Source: Enterobacter genomosp. O (GTDB lineage Bacteria > Pseudomonadota > Gammaproteobacteria > Enterobacterales > Enterobacteriaceae). Taken from it: DNA of 64,000 nucleotides. The stretch covers positions 558,001 to 622,000 of the forward strand of contig NZ_LECZ01000026.1 in assembly GCF_001022965.1 (NCBI RefSeq), written 5' to 3'. The position numbers and the translations under genes are program-made. Numbering within the stretch: the stretch's first letter is position 1; every line of letters starts with the position of its first letter. The notes beneath the pieces were generated by a model that was given only the letters and a program-made list of their open reading frames with translations, was not told the DNA's origin and searched no databases. This document shows positions 39,071-49,010 of this stretch, piece by piece.

Positions 39071-41512
39071 CTACTGGCAGGGCAGCATAAGCTGCGTCGT
39101 GTTTTCCAGAGTGGCAGGCAGGGAGAAGCGGCATTGCTGGCCGTCTCCCCACTTCACCGTAAAATGTTGTTCCGCTTTGACCGCACCCAGCCAGAGATGG
39201 CCATTTTCGGCAACGATGCCGACCTCGGTGCCGGTATCCTGGTCGCGAACCTGCGCGCCGAGGGGCGGCGTGCCGGTGGCCGTACGCAAAATGCCGACAA
39301 TATCCTGCCCCTGACGGGTGGTAATTTGTCGATAGCCAATGGCACCTTCGGTCCATGTGGAGCGGATCACGCGATTGTCGACATCAACGCCATCCGGCAG
39401 CGTGCTCAGATTGACCTGAACGCTGGCGGGTAAATAGCTCGAAAAAGCGGGTAACACGCCGATCCCAAACGCGTTGGTGGCATCACGCATCATATTCAAC
39501 GGGATGTTACCTATCCCATCGGTGCTGACCATCACGCGTGGTTCGTTGCCATAGCTTCGGCGATGCAGTGCGGCACCGTAAGCCGTTGCGGTGAACGAGC
39601 CGTTCCAGCTTGCGCTAACTGAACGGTATTCGTTGGCCTTGTAGCTTCCGGAAAGATTGAGATCCCCCATCCCGGAATAATGCTGATAGTTGCCGCTGAG
39701 CTGCGCGCCAGCGTCGGGCTTTTCACTTTCGGTACCCGCTGATATTCCCCAGGTGTTATTTCTGTCTGAGGAGTCGTACCAGGAGAGCATCTGGCTCGTA
39801 TTGTCACTGTTTTTCAGGTCGTAGTTCAGGCGATGATCGGGATCGAGAGGGACGCTTAGCGAGACGTAAAACTGGGTGTCATCGTTCTGATCCTGATAAT
39901 GGGTTTTGCTCCAGGAGGCCGTGATGCCGAGGTTTTTCCAGCGACCCATATCGAAGTTATAGCCTGCGGTAAGCGTGCCGGTGGTGGAGGGGGCTCTGTC
40001 CCACCAGGTCTGGCGCAGCATGCCAAGATACAGGTTCAGCGACAGGGCAGGTATGTACTGGCTGGCGGTAATGCTCAGGGTCTGCTTTTCCGTCTCCTTA
40101 TTGTCCTGCTCATTTTCAAGAAAACGGGCGTAGCTGAGAAAGCGGCTGTCTGAATAGCGGTAGCTGGCAAGCGTCAGCTGGCTGCCGGTGGTATCAAAAC
40201 GCTTGCTGTAGTTGATGCGGTAGCTGTAACCCGTCTGTTTATCTTTACCGGTGGGCTGGCTGGTGGCCTGCGTGACATCAAACGAGAGTGCGCCCAGCAC
40301 ATCCAGGTTTTGCCCGATGCCCGTAGCCAGCGCGCGATAATCACTGCCGCTGTTCAGTACGCCGCCGTACAGTGAGGTGTTGGACAGCACGCCCCAGGAA
40401 AATTCGCTGCTCAAAAACGCATCGCCTTCAATGCGGTGCGAGCTGTCCTCGCGGGCTTTCCCTCCCGACAGTTTGTAGCGAAGCTGGCCTTTGCGGGTAA
40501 GGAACGGCACTGACGCCGCAGCAACCTGAAATGTGCTGGTTCGTCCATCTTCTTCAGCGACCTTGACGTCCAGGGTGCCCTGTACGGACTGATTGATATC
40601 CTGAATCACAAAGGGGCCCGGTGGTACGTTGGTTTGATAGATAATTCGATCAGACTGGGAGACGGTCACGGTCGCATTGGTCTGGGCGATACCGGAAATT
40701 TGCGGCGCATAGCCGCGCAGGGACCAGGGCAACATACGTTCGTCGCTGATAAGCGATGCCCCGGTATAGGAGAAACCGTCAAAAATATCAGACTGTAAAT
40801 CAGATTCGCCCAGCGTCAGCCTGGAGCCCAGCGTGGGCAGTGGGCGAAACAGATAAATGCGGGAAAGGCGGCCATCGCTCTGCGACCCGTCCTCGTTGTG
40901 ATTAAGCGCGTACTGATAATCCCCGCGCAGTCGCCAGCTGCCGAGATTCACCCCGGCGGTGCCGTAGGTGTTGACGTTATCACTGCTTCCGCCCTCGTCG
41001 GGCTGGTAGCGGCTGGCGAACAGGTTGTAGTCGAGCAGAACGCCAGAGATCCCAGAATCCCAGGTTGCCGGGGGCATCCAGTTGGTTGAGCGATACTGTA
41101 GCCAGGCCTGAGGTATCGTGACCTCAAGGGTTTGCGTTGCCTGAATGAAATCAAAGCGTACTTCCGGTAAGCCGGAGAAATCGACGCAGCCCTCTTTTTC
41201 AGGAAGGGTGCTGCGTATTTTATCGTCAAGACCAAAGGTGTCGGCCAGATCTGAGGGAATGCATACCGCCGTGGCATCGCCTGCTTTCTGCCAGGTTAAC
41301 GGCCAGCCATTCGCCAGGAGTATGTTATTCACCGAAACGGTAACAAAATAACGGCCGGGCGTAACGCCAGTTTTTTCTTTAAATTGAGAAATATCAATAT
41401 TTCCGCGCTGGTCTTTATCAATGGCATTAATATTAAACTCAACCGCGGGAAGGGAGAATGATACAAAAAAGCCGGCAATGATGATTATTAATAATGAACT
41501 GTATTTCATCAT
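39071..41512 (-). CDS. yqiG: Outer membrane fimbrial usher (YqiG-like)
   Basis: An intact 813-residue FimD/PapC-type usher. After a signal peptide comes VEFNINAID...ISQFKEKTGVTPG (the N-terminal periplasmic domain), then the 24-strand beta barrel and the C-terminal domains ending QCRFSLPATLENTTQLMLPC with a conserved cysteine pair. It exports pilin-chaperone complexes. The E. coli K-12 orthologue yqiG is disrupted by an insertion; here it reads through without frameshift. Confidence 0.92.
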   Translation of the reverse strand: MMKYSSLLIIIIAGFFVSFSLPAVEFNINAIDKDQRGNIDISQFKEKTGVTPGRYFVTVSVNNILLANGWPLTWQKAGDATAVCIPSDLADTFGLDDKIRSTLPEKEGCVDFSGLPEVRFDFIQATQTLEVTIPQAWLQYRSTNWMPPATWDSGISGVLLDYNLFASRYQPDEGGSSDNVNTYGTAGVNLGSWRLRGDYQYALNHNEDGSQSDGRLSRIYLFRPLPTLGSRLTLGESDLQSDIFDGFSYTGASLISDERMLPWSLRGYAPQISGIAQTNATVTVSQSDRIIYQTNVPPGPFVIQDINQSVQGTLDVKVAEEDGRTSTFQVAAASVPFLTRKGQLRYKLSGGKAREDSSHRIEGDAFLSSEFSWGVLSNTSLYGGVLNSGSDYRALATGIGQNLDVLGALSFDVTQATSQPTGKDKQTGYSYRINYSKRFDTTGSQLTLASYRYSDSRFLSYARFLENEQDNKETEKQTLSITASQYIPALSLNLYLGMLRQTWWDRAPSTTGTLTAGYNFDMGRWKNLGITASWSKTHYQDQNDDTQFYVSLSVPLDPDHRLNYDLKNSDNTSQMLSWYDSSDRNNTWGISAGTESEKPDAGAQLSGNYQHYSGMGDLNLSGSYKANEYRSVSASWNGSFTATAYGAALHRRSYGNEPRVMVSTDGIGNIPLNMMRDATNAFGIGVLPAFSSYLPASVQVNLSTLPDGVDVDNRVIRSTWTEGAIGYRQITTRQGQDIVGILRTATGTPPLGAQVRDQDTGTEVGIVAENGHLWLGAVKAEQHFTVKWGDGQQCRFSLPATLENTTQLMLPCQ

Positions 41513-41583
41513 TCAGCTCTCGAATAATATAACAAAGAGGGCTGGCAATATATTGCCAGCCGAAATGAGCTATTACGGCGCGA

Positions 41584-42141
41584 TTATTTATAAGCCAGCA
41601 CGTAATTTGCGGTGGACTCCACCAGACCCGCCGTGGCTGTTTTACCGGAAGCTACTTCCATCTGCGCTTTGAAATGCAGCGTTTGGGTTGCGGAACCTGT
41701 AGACAGATCGAGCGTTTTTTCTGTACCTAACGTGATTGGGGATTCTGCGCTGTCGAGCAGGCGCACACCCACGTTCTGCGCGCCGCCCGCGTAGGTATTG
41801 CTCATCAGGCTGGTGTCCGTCGCGTCTGTCGCTGTGCTACTGAAGGTCACATCGACTTTGGTTACTGGGGTACCGGTTTCGTCTGACGGATCAAGCTGGC
41901 AGTTTTCAATATTAATATCGACCGGCACCGCCGTTGATTTTTTGTTGGTATTAATCATGGCCGTGGTGATCTGGCCAAGGTCAATCTGTTTATCTACGCT
42001 ATCGGGTGCAATGTTACATGGCGCATCAATAACGACGCCCTTAAAGGTGATTTTTCCAGAACCCTGGTCAGCGGAACAGGCGGTACCAGAAAGCAGGGTC
42101 GTTAAGGCAAGCGCTAACAACGTTTTTGAAGCCTTGTTCAT
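41584..42141 (-). CDS. ygiL: Major fimbrial subunit (YgiL-like)
   Basis: A 185-residue type-1-like pilin. It has a signal peptide (KTLLALALTTLLSGTACSA), an N-terminal donor-strand region (GSGKITFKGVVIDAPCNI), a disulphide pair (APCNI and ENCQL), and an aromatic penultimate position at the C-terminus (YVLAYK). The first gene of the fimbrial operon, it is separated from the usher by 71 bases that may hold a hairpin. The sequence resembles E. coli YgiL at the same locus. Confidence 0.88.
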   Translation of the reverse strand: MNKASKTLLALALTTLLSGTACSADQGSGKITFKGVVIDAPCNIAPDSVDKQIDLGQITTAMINTNKKSTAVPVDINIENCQLDPSDETGTPVTKVDVTFSSTATDATDTSLMSNTYAGGAQNVGVRLLDSAESPITLGTEKTLDLSTGSATQTLHFKAQMEVASGKTATAGLVESTANYVLAYK

Positions 42142-42375
42142 AAATAGTCCTTATTATAAATTTGAGCTATAACAGCATTTTATGTTGAAGGCTGCATTCT
42201 AGTTCTGATTGTAACAATCTGTTATTAAAAATAATTAAAGCCTAATTAAGTTTTATTTTATTTATGATTTTGGTGAATGAGAGGAAGTAAAGAAACAGAA
42301 TATAAAAACGGGCAGAACAGCAGGTATTGCTGCTCTGCCCGTGACTTCTGTGCAGATGGAGAGACTAAAATACGA
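42142..42375. other. AT-rich intergenic region between ygiL and zupT
   Basis: A 234-base, A/T-rich stretch upstream of the fimbrial operon and downstream of zupT. It should hold the fimbrial promoter, but I see no invertible repeats or clear phase-variation switch, and no hexamers worth naming. Confidence 0.4.
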
Positions 42376-43149
42376 TCAGCCAATCCCTGCTGACTGTAAT
42401 AACACCAGGCTAAGTCCCATTACGGACATTCCGCAAAGCACGCCATAGCTGGGGTTGTTATTGGGGTCGATCTCTTTTGCCAGCGGCATCAGTTCATCTA
42501 CCGAAAGCGCGACCATAATCCCGGCGACCGCTGCCATGATGGCGGCCATCACAACGGGGGAGACCAGGCTACCCAGGATCAGCCAGGCCAGCACGCCGCC
42601 GAGAATTTCTGCCATCCCTGATATCCCTGCCCAGAACACGGCGGTGCGCTTTGAGCCGGTGGCGGCGTAAACCGGCCCGGCGACGGCCAGTCCTTCAGGA
42701 ATATTGTGTAAGGCGACCGCCAGCGCGATGCCAAAGCCCATTTCCAGATTGCTGCTGGCCGTCACGTAGGTGGCGACCCCTTCCGGGAAGTTATGCAGGC
42801 TGATGCCCAGCGTCAACAGAACCGCCGTTCGCTTAATATTCCGCGGCATGGGCGTTACGTTTTTCTGCATTAAATCCTGCGGGTGCGCGTGCGGCAGCAT
42901 ACGGTCGAGGGCAAAGTATCCCAGCAGGCCAAAGACAAACATGCCGTAACCCAGCAGCGGAGACATGCCTTCTGTGCCTAGGGCGGCAGGGAGCATCTCC
43001 ATCAGGGAGATGAGCAGCATGATCCCGGCAGCAAATCCCAGTGAAAAGGCCAGTACGCGGTTAGATGGCTTCTGGCCAAGCACGCCGAGGATCGCACCGA
43101 TGAAGGTCGCGGCGCCCGCCAGTATGGTCAGGATCAAGGGGACTGACAT
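42376..43149 (-). CDS. zupT: ZIP-family divalent metal transporter ZupT
   Basis: A 257-residue membrane transporter with about eight helices that takes up zinc and also ferrous iron, manganese and cobalt in E. coli. It has the two metal-binding helix motifs HNFPEG ([13 protein letters not shown]) and HNIPEG ([13 protein letters not shown]). The His-containing loop PHAHPQD separates helices 3 and 4. A Fur-box-like site precedes it, suggesting iron control. Confidence 0.95.
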   Translation of the reverse strand: MSVPLILTILAGAATFIGAILGVLGQKPSNRVLAFSLGFAAGIMLLISLMEMLPAALGTEGMSPLLGYGMFVFGLLGYFALDRMLPHAHPQDLMQKNVTPMPRNIKRTAVLLTLGISLHNFPEGVATYVTASSNLEMGFGIALAVALHNIPEGLAVAGPVYAATGSKRTAVFWAGISGMAEILGGVLAWLILGSLVSPVVMAAIMAAVAGIMVALSVDELMPLAKEIDPNNNPSYGVLCGMSVMGLSLVLLQSAGIG

Positions 43150-43163
43150 GCATTGCTCCTTAT

Positions 43164-43182
43164 GATAATGATTCTCATTAAT
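43164..43182. promoter_or_regulatory. Candidate Fur box upstream of zupT
   Basis: GATAATGATTCTCATTAAT matches the 19-base Fur consensus (GATAATGATAATCATTATC) at 15 of 19 positions. It lies 15 bases before the zupT start codon, where binding would block initiation. The same ATGATTCTCA core recurs upstream of the siderophore receptor at 54689-54707. Confidence 0.72.
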
Positions 43183-43345
43183 GGTAGTGATTCATTGTGC
43201 GCAAAGCGAGAGAGCGCGCTCTGTTTTACACATTCCTTACATTCAAATTTCCTGATGATGATCTTCACGCTTATCTGCGTTCATCTTTGCCCGATTGGGC
43301 GTAATGTAGCACCATTAAATTGACACCTTCTGTAAGGATATCACC

Positions 43346-44134
43346 ATGACTTCTTCCCGTATGCCAGCCCTGTTTTTAGGCCACGGTAGCCCAATGAACG
43401 TTCTGGAAGACAACGTCTACACCCGCGCATGGCATCATCTGGGCGAGACGCTGCCGCGTCCAAAAGCAATCGTGGTGGTGTCTGCGCACTGGTTTACCCG
43501 TGGGACGGGCGTGACCGCGATGGAAACGCCAAAAACCATTCATGATTTCGGTGGCTTCCCGCAGGCGCTGTATGATACGCATTATCCGGCCCCCGGCTCG
43601 CCCGAGCTGGCGCAGAAGCTGGTGGATTTGCTGGCACCTGTCCCGGTAGCGCTGGATAAAGAAGCCTGGGGCTTTGACCATGGCTCGTGGGGCGTGCTGA
43701 TCAAAATGTATCCTGAAGCGGATATCCCGATGGTGCAGTTGAGTATCGACAGCACCAAACCTGCGGCATGGCACATGGAGATGGGCCGTAAGCTGGCATC
43801 GCTTCGTGATGAAGGCATTATGCTGGTGGCGAGCGGCAATGTGGTGCATAACCTCCGCACGGCGCGCTGGCACGGTGAAAATACCCCGTACCCGTGGGCG
43901 ACCTCTTTTAACGACTACGTAAAAGCGAACCTGACCTGGCAGGGCCCGGTCGAAGAGCATCCGCTGGTGAACTATCTGGAGCACGAGGGCGGTTCGCTCT
44001 CTAACCCGACGCCGGAGCACTTCCTGCCGCTGCTGTACGTTCTTGGCGCGTGGGATGGTCAGGAACCGGTGACGATCCCGGTCGACGGTATTGAGATGGG
44101 GAGTTTGAGTATGCTGTCGGTGCAGATTGGGTAA
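43346..44134 (+). CDS. ygiD: 4,5-DOPA-extradiol-dioxygenase-type enzyme YgiD
   Basis: A 262-residue LigB-superfamily protein. The non-haem iron ligands are seen in LFLGHGSPMNV (residues about 8-18), VVSAHWFTRG and FDHGSWGVLIKMYP, the standard His pattern. E. coli YgiD can oxygenate DOPA, but the physiological substrate is not known. Divergent from zupT across 196 bases. Confidence 0.92.
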   Translation: MTSSRMPALFLGHGSPMNVLEDNVYTRAWHHLGETLPRPKAIVVVSAHWFTRGTGVTAMETPKTIHDFGGFPQALYDTHYPAPGSPELAQKLVDLLAPVPVALDKEAWGFDHGSWGVLIKMYPEADIPMVQLSIDSTKPAAWHMEMGRKLASLRDEGIMLVASGNVVHNLRTARWHGENTPYPWATSFNDYVKANLTWQGPVEEHPLVNYLEHEGGSLSNPTPEHFLPLLYVLGAWDGQEPVTIPVDGIEMGSLSMLSVQIG

Positions 44135-44141
44135 TAAAAGC

Positions 44142-44170
44142 AAAACGGCAACCGCAGGTTGCCGTTTTTA
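44142..44170 (+). terminator. ygiD terminator
   Basis: AAACGGCAACC/GGTTGCCGTTT with a GCA loop, followed by TTTA, begins seven bases after the ygiD stop. Confidence 0.9.
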
Positions 44171-44177
44171 GTGTTTG

Positions 44178-44220
44178 CACCCTCTCCCGTGGGAGAGGGT
44201 CGGGGTGAGGGCATCAGGCT
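44178..44220. repeat. GAGAGGG-type palindromic repeat between ygiD and ygiC
   Basis: CACCCTCTCCCGTGGGAGAG followed by GGTCGGGGTGAGGGCATCAG sits between convergent genes, the same class of repeat as at 35845. Confidence 0.75.
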
Positions 44221-44225
44221 GCACT

Positions 44226-45386
44226 CTACTCCACGAAAATGTGCGGATAGAACCGTGACAGATCCTGCGTGATCAGCGCGCGATCTTCGCGGATGCCAAT
44301 CCCTGCAGGCTGGTCGTTGATGAGCCAGCTGCCAATCAGCGTATAGCTGTCGCCAAATTTCGGCAGTTGATAGAACTCCTGGACGATCATCCCTTCCTCG
44401 CCGTAAGGCCCTTCAACCGCTTCCAGCGTCTTACCGTTTTCGATAATCGACACGTTCGCCCCTTCGCGGGAGAAGATCGGCTTAACGACGTATTTTTCCA
44501 TTTGCGGGAAATCGTCTTCCGCAAAGTAGGCTGGCAACAGGTTCGGGTGGTTCGGGAACATTTCCCACAGCACTGGCAGCAGTGCTTTGTTGGAGATAAT
44601 GCTCTTCCAGGCCGGTTCCAGCCAGCGTACGCCAGCATCTTCCAGCTTGGTGGAGAACATCTCGCGCAGCATGTATTCCCACGGGTAGAGCTTGAACAGG
44701 TTGCTGATGACCTGATCCTGCATATCCGTAAACTGACCTTTTTCACCCAGGCCGATATCCTCGATATAGAGGAACTCGGTCGCTACCTCCGCTTCGGCGG
44801 CGCAGTCCTGCAGATACTGAACCGTTCCGCGGTCTTCTTCCGTATCGCGGCAGCAGGCGAGATGCAGCAGGTTGAAGCCATGCTGTTCGCGCAGCTCGGC
44901 AAAACGCTCAATCAGCTTTTCCTGCAGGCTGTTGAACTGGTCGCTGCCTTCCGGCAGGTTTCCGGCATTAGCCTGGTCTTCCAGCCAGATCCACTGGAAG
45001 AACGCCGCTTCGTACAGGGACGTCGGCGTATCGGCGTTGTTTTCCAGAAGCTTAGGTTCACCCACGCCGTCCCACGCCAGGTCGAGGCGAGAATAGAGCG
45101 ACGGCTGGCTGGTTTTCCACGACTGGCGCACAAAGCCCCAGGTGTGCTTAGGAATGCGGAATTTTGCCATCAGCTCGTCGCTGTCGATGACTTTTTCCAC
45201 GACCTTGAGGCACATCTGGTGCAGCTCTGCCGTCACCTCTTCCAGTTTTTCAACCTGGGCCAGCGTGAGCTTGTAATAGGCGTCTTCACACCAGTACGGC
45301 TCGCCGTACATGGTGTGGAAGTTAAAACCGTATTCGGTGGCTTTTTCACGCCAGTCCGGGCGCTCGGTGATACTGACTCGCTCCAT
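44226..45386 (-). CDS. ygiC: ATP-grasp, glutathionylspermidine synthase-like YgiC
   Basis: A 386-residue ATP-grasp protein ([26 protein letters not shown]-like [16 protein letters not shown]; a C-terminal [19 protein letters not shown]). The family resembles the C-terminal synthetase domain of glutathionylspermidine synthase, but YgiC is reported not to make that product, so its substrate is unknown. It is two bases from ygiB on the same strand, forming a two-gene unit. Confidence 0.92.
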   Translation of the reverse strand: MERVSITERPDWREKATEYGFNFHTMYGEPYWCEDAYYKLTLAQVEKLEEVTAELHQMCLKVVEKVIDSDELMAKFRIPKHTWGFVRQSWKTSQPSLYSRLDLAWDGVGEPKLLENNADTPTSLYEAAFFQWIWLEDQANAGNLPEGSDQFNSLQEKLIERFAELREQHGFNLLHLACCRDTEEDRGTVQYLQDCAAEAEVATEFLYIEDIGLGEKGQFTDMQDQVISNLFKLYPWEYMLREMFSTKLEDAGVRWLEPAWKSIISNKALLPVLWEMFPNHPNLLPAYFAEDDFPQMEKYVVKPIFSREGANVSIIENGKTLEAVEGPYGEEGMIVQEFYQLPKFGDSYTLIGSWLINDQPAGIGIREDRALITQDLSRFYPHIFVE

Positions 45387-45388
45387 GA

Positions 45389-46054
45389 TCAGCCGCCCAT
45401 TGAGCGAGTCGAAGACCCGGTCGCGCTGCGCTGCATGGTGGTTTGTTTCGCCACAGATTCACCAAAGCCACCGCGGGTGATGGTGCTGGTGGTGGCCGGT
45501 TTTGGTGCCATCGCCGTTTTAGGCACGGTCGTGGTACGGCCAGGCGTTGCTGCACCGTAGTTTTTACCGGTGGCGTCTGTGTATTTACCGTATGCCGGGC
45601 TGTTTGGGTTTTTGGAGCTAAACAGCGGCTGCTGCTGGTAGCCCGCGCCGCCGCTCATCATGCGGCCCATCATGTAGCCCGCCATCAGCGGCATCCAGAA
45701 GCTGCCGCTAGACTGCGCCTGCGCCTGGTTTTCCGGCGCCATGCCTGCCTGAGCAGGAGCCTGCTGGCACTGGCCTTCGCCGAATTCCGCCACGCAGTCT
45801 TCGCGCGAAGCATATTTCGGTGCAGTACGTTCCGCTTCTTTCAGCGCGCTGTTATAAGCCGTCTTACATTCGGCAGCTTTACCGGTTGCGGCCGAGCAGT
45901 CGTCGGCGTTTTGATACATCGAGACCGTTTCGTCGCTTTGCTCACAGCCTGCCAGCATAAAGACGGCGGTGACCGCCAGTGCAACAGGGGTGAGGTGACG
46001 TGCGTTCCAGCTTTTGCGGAACGACGCGTGATTCATCGTTTTTGTCCGTTTCAT
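45389..46054 (-). CDS. ygiB: DUF1190 lipoprotein YgiB
   Basis: A 221-residue protein ([20 protein letters not shown]). It has a lipobox ([11 protein letters not shown], cysteine near residue 38), four further cysteines near [23 protein letters not shown], and a Gly/Ser/Gln-rich C-terminus. The function is unknown; outer- or inner-membrane lipid anchoring is predicted. I chose the ATG at 46054. The frame is open for 53 codons further upstream, but those are AT-poor intergenic and not protein-like. Confidence 0.88.
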   Translation of the reverse strand: MKRTKTMNHASFRKSWNARHLTPVALAVTAVFMLAGCEQSDETVSMYQNADDCSAATGKAAECKTAYNSALKEAERTAPKYASREDCVAEFGEGQCQQAPAQAGMAPENQAQAQSSGSFWMPLMAGYMMGRMMSGGAGYQQQPLFSSKNPNSPAYGKYTDATGKNYGAATPGRTTTVPKTAMAPKPATTSTITRGGFGESVAKQTTMQRSATGSSTRSMGG

Positions 46055-46173
46055 ATTTGTCTTCCAGGACCCAGTGGTAATAACGCTCAGGATAGAGGAT
46101 GAGTGGTTGAAAATGAAGCGAAGAGGGGCGGAATGAGGGGGATCTTTACGTTGGCTTACGTTCGGGTGTGATT

Positions 46174-46250
46174 TTGCGCCGGGTGGCGCTGCGCTTACCC
46201 GGCCTACGATCAAGTAGGCCCGATAAGCGAAGCGCCATCGGGCAATGCTT
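46174..46250. repeat. REP/BIME-like element between tolC and ygiB
   Basis: GCGCCGGGTGGCGCTGCGCT, CCCGGCCTACGATCAAGTAG, and GCCCGATAAGCGAAGCGCCA form a head-to-head REP pair at the tolC 3' end, same class as the element at 24343. Confidence 0.8.
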
Positions 46251-47733
46251 AATTACGGAACGGATTATTGCCTTTGCTGGCAGGCGTAGTGGTACGCGCG
46301 GCAGCTGGCTGTGCAGCAGGGGTATTGCTGTCACCGTTGAAGTTATCAACTGCGGCAACCTGCTCCGGGTTCTCCGGTGCAACGCTGTCCGGAGAGGTGG
46401 AGACCGGTTTACCCAGCGCGCTGTTCAGCATCTGCAGGTCTTGCTCGTTCAGCGTACCCAGAGCCTGTTTGATATTCAGCTGGTTAATCAGGTACTGGTA
46501 ACGTGCGCTGGAGAGCTGCTGTTTCGCGTTATAAAGCGTGGTGGTCGCGTCCAGCACGTCAACGATAGTACGTGTACCGACGGAGTAACCCGCTTCCATC
46601 GCATCCAGGGAGCTCTGTGCAGACACAACGGCCTGTTTATAGGCGTTGATGCTGCTGATCGACGCGTTCACGTTATTGAAAGAAGAACGCACGGTCTGCA
46701 CCACGTTGCGGTGGGCGCTTTCCAGCTGCTCGCTCGCGCCAACAAAGTTGTACTGCGCCTGTTTCACCTGGGAGTTGACCTGACCGCCCTGGTACAGCGG
46801 CAGGGAGAAGCTCAGGCCCACTTTGTTCTGACCCTGGTTGCTGTCGTCGTACTGGGCTGAGTTGGTTTTAGAACCGCTATAGGTCGTATCAGAGACACCG
46901 GTAGACGCGCTCAGGCTCAGGGTTGGCAGATGGCCGTCCTGCGCCTGACGAATTTGCTCGCGGGCCAGGTCCTGGCTCAGACGCGCCTGCAGCAAGGTCA
47001 GGTTGCGGTTTTCCGCTTCTTTCAGCAGGGCGTTAACGGCCTGCGGTTTATCCGTTTTAAAGCTGTCGACGTTCAGGGACGCCAGTTCAGGATAGTAATT
47101 CCCGGTAACCTGGCGAAGAGATTCCAGCGCGTTATCGAGATTGTTACGCGCGGTCACTTCGTTGGCCAGCACGGTGTCGTACTGTGAACGGGCGTTCTGC
47201 ACGTCGGTGATCGCCACCAGACCCACGTTGAAACGCTGGGTGGTTTGATCTAACTGACGGTAAATCGCCTGTTTCTGCGCTTCGGTGTAGGACAGCGCGT
47301 CAATCGCGCTCAGTACGTTAAAGTAAGCCGTTGCAGTGTTCAGGATCAGCGTTTGCTGGTCGGTCTGATAGGTCACATCCTGGATACCCGCGCTCTTTTC
47401 CTGCAGGGTCAGGGCGCGCCATTTGGACATATCAAACAGCGTCTGTGTTAATTGCAGTGAGGCGCTGGTAGCATTGGAGTTAACGCCGTTAGCGTCGCGG
47501 AAACCGTTGCTGTAGGTATAATCTGCACCTAAACCTAACTGTGGCAGCAATGGGCTACGCGCTTCGTTAATCTTTTCAAACGCAGCATCACGATCGGCCG
47601 CTGATTTACGTAAATCAGGGTTGCCCAGACGTGCCTGCTGGTAGACCTGTAACAGGTTTTCCGCCTGGCTCATTGCACTGAAGCCCGTCAGGCTCAGGCC
47701 GATAAGGATGGGGAGCAATTTCTTCATTTGCAT
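46249..47733 (-). CDS. tolC: Outer membrane efflux channel TolC
   Basis: A 494-residue outer membrane channel (E. coli 493-495). The signal peptide is [22 protein letters not shown]. The protein has two repeats of the efflux (OEP) domain with the long coiled-coil alpha barrel ([19 protein letters not shown] and [20 protein letters not shown]), and ends in a Ser/Thr/Pro-rich tail finishing NPFRN. It serves AcrAB and other efflux pumps and type I secretion. A marbox-like site lies upstream. Confidence 0.97.
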   Translation of the reverse strand: MQMKKLLPILIGLSLTGFSAMSQAENLLQVYQQARLGNPDLRKSAADRDAAFEKINEARSPLLPQLGLGADYTYSNGFRDANGVNSNATSASLQLTQTLFDMSKWRALTLQEKSAGIQDVTYQTDQQTLILNTATAYFNVLSAIDALSYTEAQKQAIYRQLDQTTQRFNVGLVAITDVQNARSQYDTVLANEVTARNNLDNALESLRQVTGNYYPELASLNVDSFKTDKPQAVNALLKEAENRNLTLLQARLSQDLAREQIRQAQDGHLPTLSLSASTGVSDTTYSGSKTNSAQYDDSNQGQNKVGLSFSLPLYQGGQVNSQVKQAQYNFVGASEQLESAHRNVVQTVRSSFNNVNASISSINAYKQAVVSAQSSLDAMEAGYSVGTRTIVDVLDATTTLYNAKQQLSSARYQYLINQLNIKQALGTLNEQDLQMLNSALGKPVSTSPDSVAPENPEQVAAVDNFNGDSNTPAAQPAAARTTTPASKGNNPFRN

Positions 47734-47810
47734 TCCTTGTTGTGAAGCAGTATTAGCGCTGATCTAATTAAAAAATAATTGCCGATTCTAACAGAATCAT
47801 CCACACCAAA

Positions 47811-47830
47811 AGGTTGGCGTTACGTGCCAT
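47811..47830 (-). promoter_or_regulatory. Marbox-like site upstream of tolC
   Basis: AGGTTGGCGTTACGTGCCAT matches the reverse of the MarA/SoxS/Rob consensus (NRTTTRRYNNWNNGTGCNRT) at every defined position but one. It is 78 bases before the tolC start. E. coli tolC is activated through a marbox, so the function is expected. Confidence 0.7.
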
Positions 47831-47931
47831 CTGGCGGTAATTTGCACCAATCTATCATATAGCCTTACAAACGGCAGCCAAACAGCCTTGAAATTCATAA
47901 TTTCATCACCATTGCTACCAGGACTCGACTC

Positions 47932-48564
47932 ATGCAAAAACCAGAAAAGTTGCCCGTGACATTCGCCAAAAACGATGTAGAAATTATTGCACGAGAAACG
48001 CTTTATAGCGGTTTTTTTTCAATGGAACTTTACCGTTTCAGGCATCGCCTGTTTAACGGTGAAATGAGCGGCGAAATCAGACGCGAAATTTTTGAGCGCG
48101 GGCATGCGGCAGTCTTGCTACCCTTTGACCCAGTGCGCGATGAAGTTGTGCTGGTGGAACAGATCCGCATAGCTGCTTATGACGTGAGCGAGAGCCCGTG
48201 GCTGCTGGAGATGGTGGCCGGGATGATCGAAGAAGGTGAATCGGTCGAAGACGTCGCCCGGCGCGAGGCGCTGGAAGAGGCGGGGCTGGTGGTGGGCCGC
48301 ACAAAACCGGTGCTGAGCTATCTTGCAAGCCCGGGAGGCACCAGCGAGCGCTTGTCCATTATGGTGGGTGAAGTGGACGCCACGACGGCGGAAGGGATCC
48401 ACGGTCTGGCAGATGAAAACGAAGATATTCGGGTTCATGTGGTGAGCCGGGAGCAGGCTTATCAGTGGGTAGAAGAGGGGAAAATCGACAACGCAGCGTC
48501 TGTCATCGCCCTGCAATGGCTACAGCTGCATTATCAGACATTACGAAACGAGTGGAAAAAATGA
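47932..48564 (+). CDS. nudF: ADP-ribose pyrophosphatase
   Basis: A 210-residue Nudix hydrolase (E. coli 209), cleaving ADP-ribose to AMP and ribose-5-phosphate. The Nudix box is [23 protein letters not shown] (residues about 96-118) with all the glutamates present. It is divergent from tolC and overlaps yqiB by four bases. Confidence 0.96.
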   Translation: MQKPEKLPVTFAKNDVEIIARETLYSGFFSMELYRFRHRLFNGEMSGEIRREIFERGHAAVLLPFDPVRDEVVLVEQIRIAAYDVSESPWLLEMVAGMIEEGESVEDVARREALEEAGLVVGRTKPVLSYLASPGGTSERLSIMVGEVDATTAEGIHGLADENEDIRVHVVSREQAYQWVEEGKIDNAASVIALQWLQLHYQTLRNEWKK

Positions 48565-48983
48565 AGCGCTATACGCCTGACTTCCCAGAAATGATGCGCC
48601 TGTGCGAAACCAATTTCGCACAATTGCGCCGCCTGCTGCCGAAAAACGACGCACCCGGCGAAACGGTAAGCTATCAGGTGAGCAACGCGCAGTATCGGTT
48701 AACGATAACAGAATCAACGCGCTACACTACGCTGGTGGAGATTGAGCAAACGGCACCCAGCATTAGCTACTGGAGCCTGCCGTCGATGACGGTTCGCCTC
48801 TATCACGACGCGATGGTCGCTGAAGTGTGTTCGAGCCAGCAGATCTTTCGCTTCAAGGCGCGGTATGATTACCCGAATAAAAAGTTGCATCAACGCGACG
48901 AAAAGCATCAAATTAACCAGTTTTTAGCCGACTGGCTAAGATATTGTTTAGCACATGGAGCAATGGCGATTCCGGTTTGTTAG
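48561..48983 (+). CDS. yqiB: DUF1249 protein YqiB
   Basis: A 140-residue protein ([20 protein letters not shown]) equal in length to E. coli YqiB, conserved and of unknown function. The C-terminal [22 protein letters not shown] is invariant in the family. ATG at 48561 overlaps the nudF stop (ATGA), so the two are co-translated. Open codons upstream lie inside nudF in another frame. Confidence 0.93.
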   Translation: MKRYTPDFPEMMRLCETNFAQLRRLLPKNDAPGETVSYQVSNAQYRLTITESTRYTTLVEIEQTAPSISYWSLPSMTVRLYHDAMVAEVCSSQQIFRFKARYDYPNKKLHQRDEKHQINQFLADWLRYCLAHGAMAIPVC

Positions 48984-49010
48984 CGTCATAAACCTACCTA
49001 AGGACACCAT

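Noticed and set aside
39066-39356. 96-residue N-terminal extension of the fimbrial chaperone frame
   Set aside because: It lies wholly inside the usher gene in another frame. The signal peptide at MMKSHLL marks the real start, five bases after the usher stop.
44367-45560. 397-codon open frame opposite ygiC and ygiB
   Set aside because: Mirror of ygiC; no motif and no ribosome-binding site consistent with a gene.
46055-46213. 53-codon extension of ygiB
   Set aside because: The lipoprotein signal begins at the ATG at 46054, and the extension lies in the gap to tolC without conservation.
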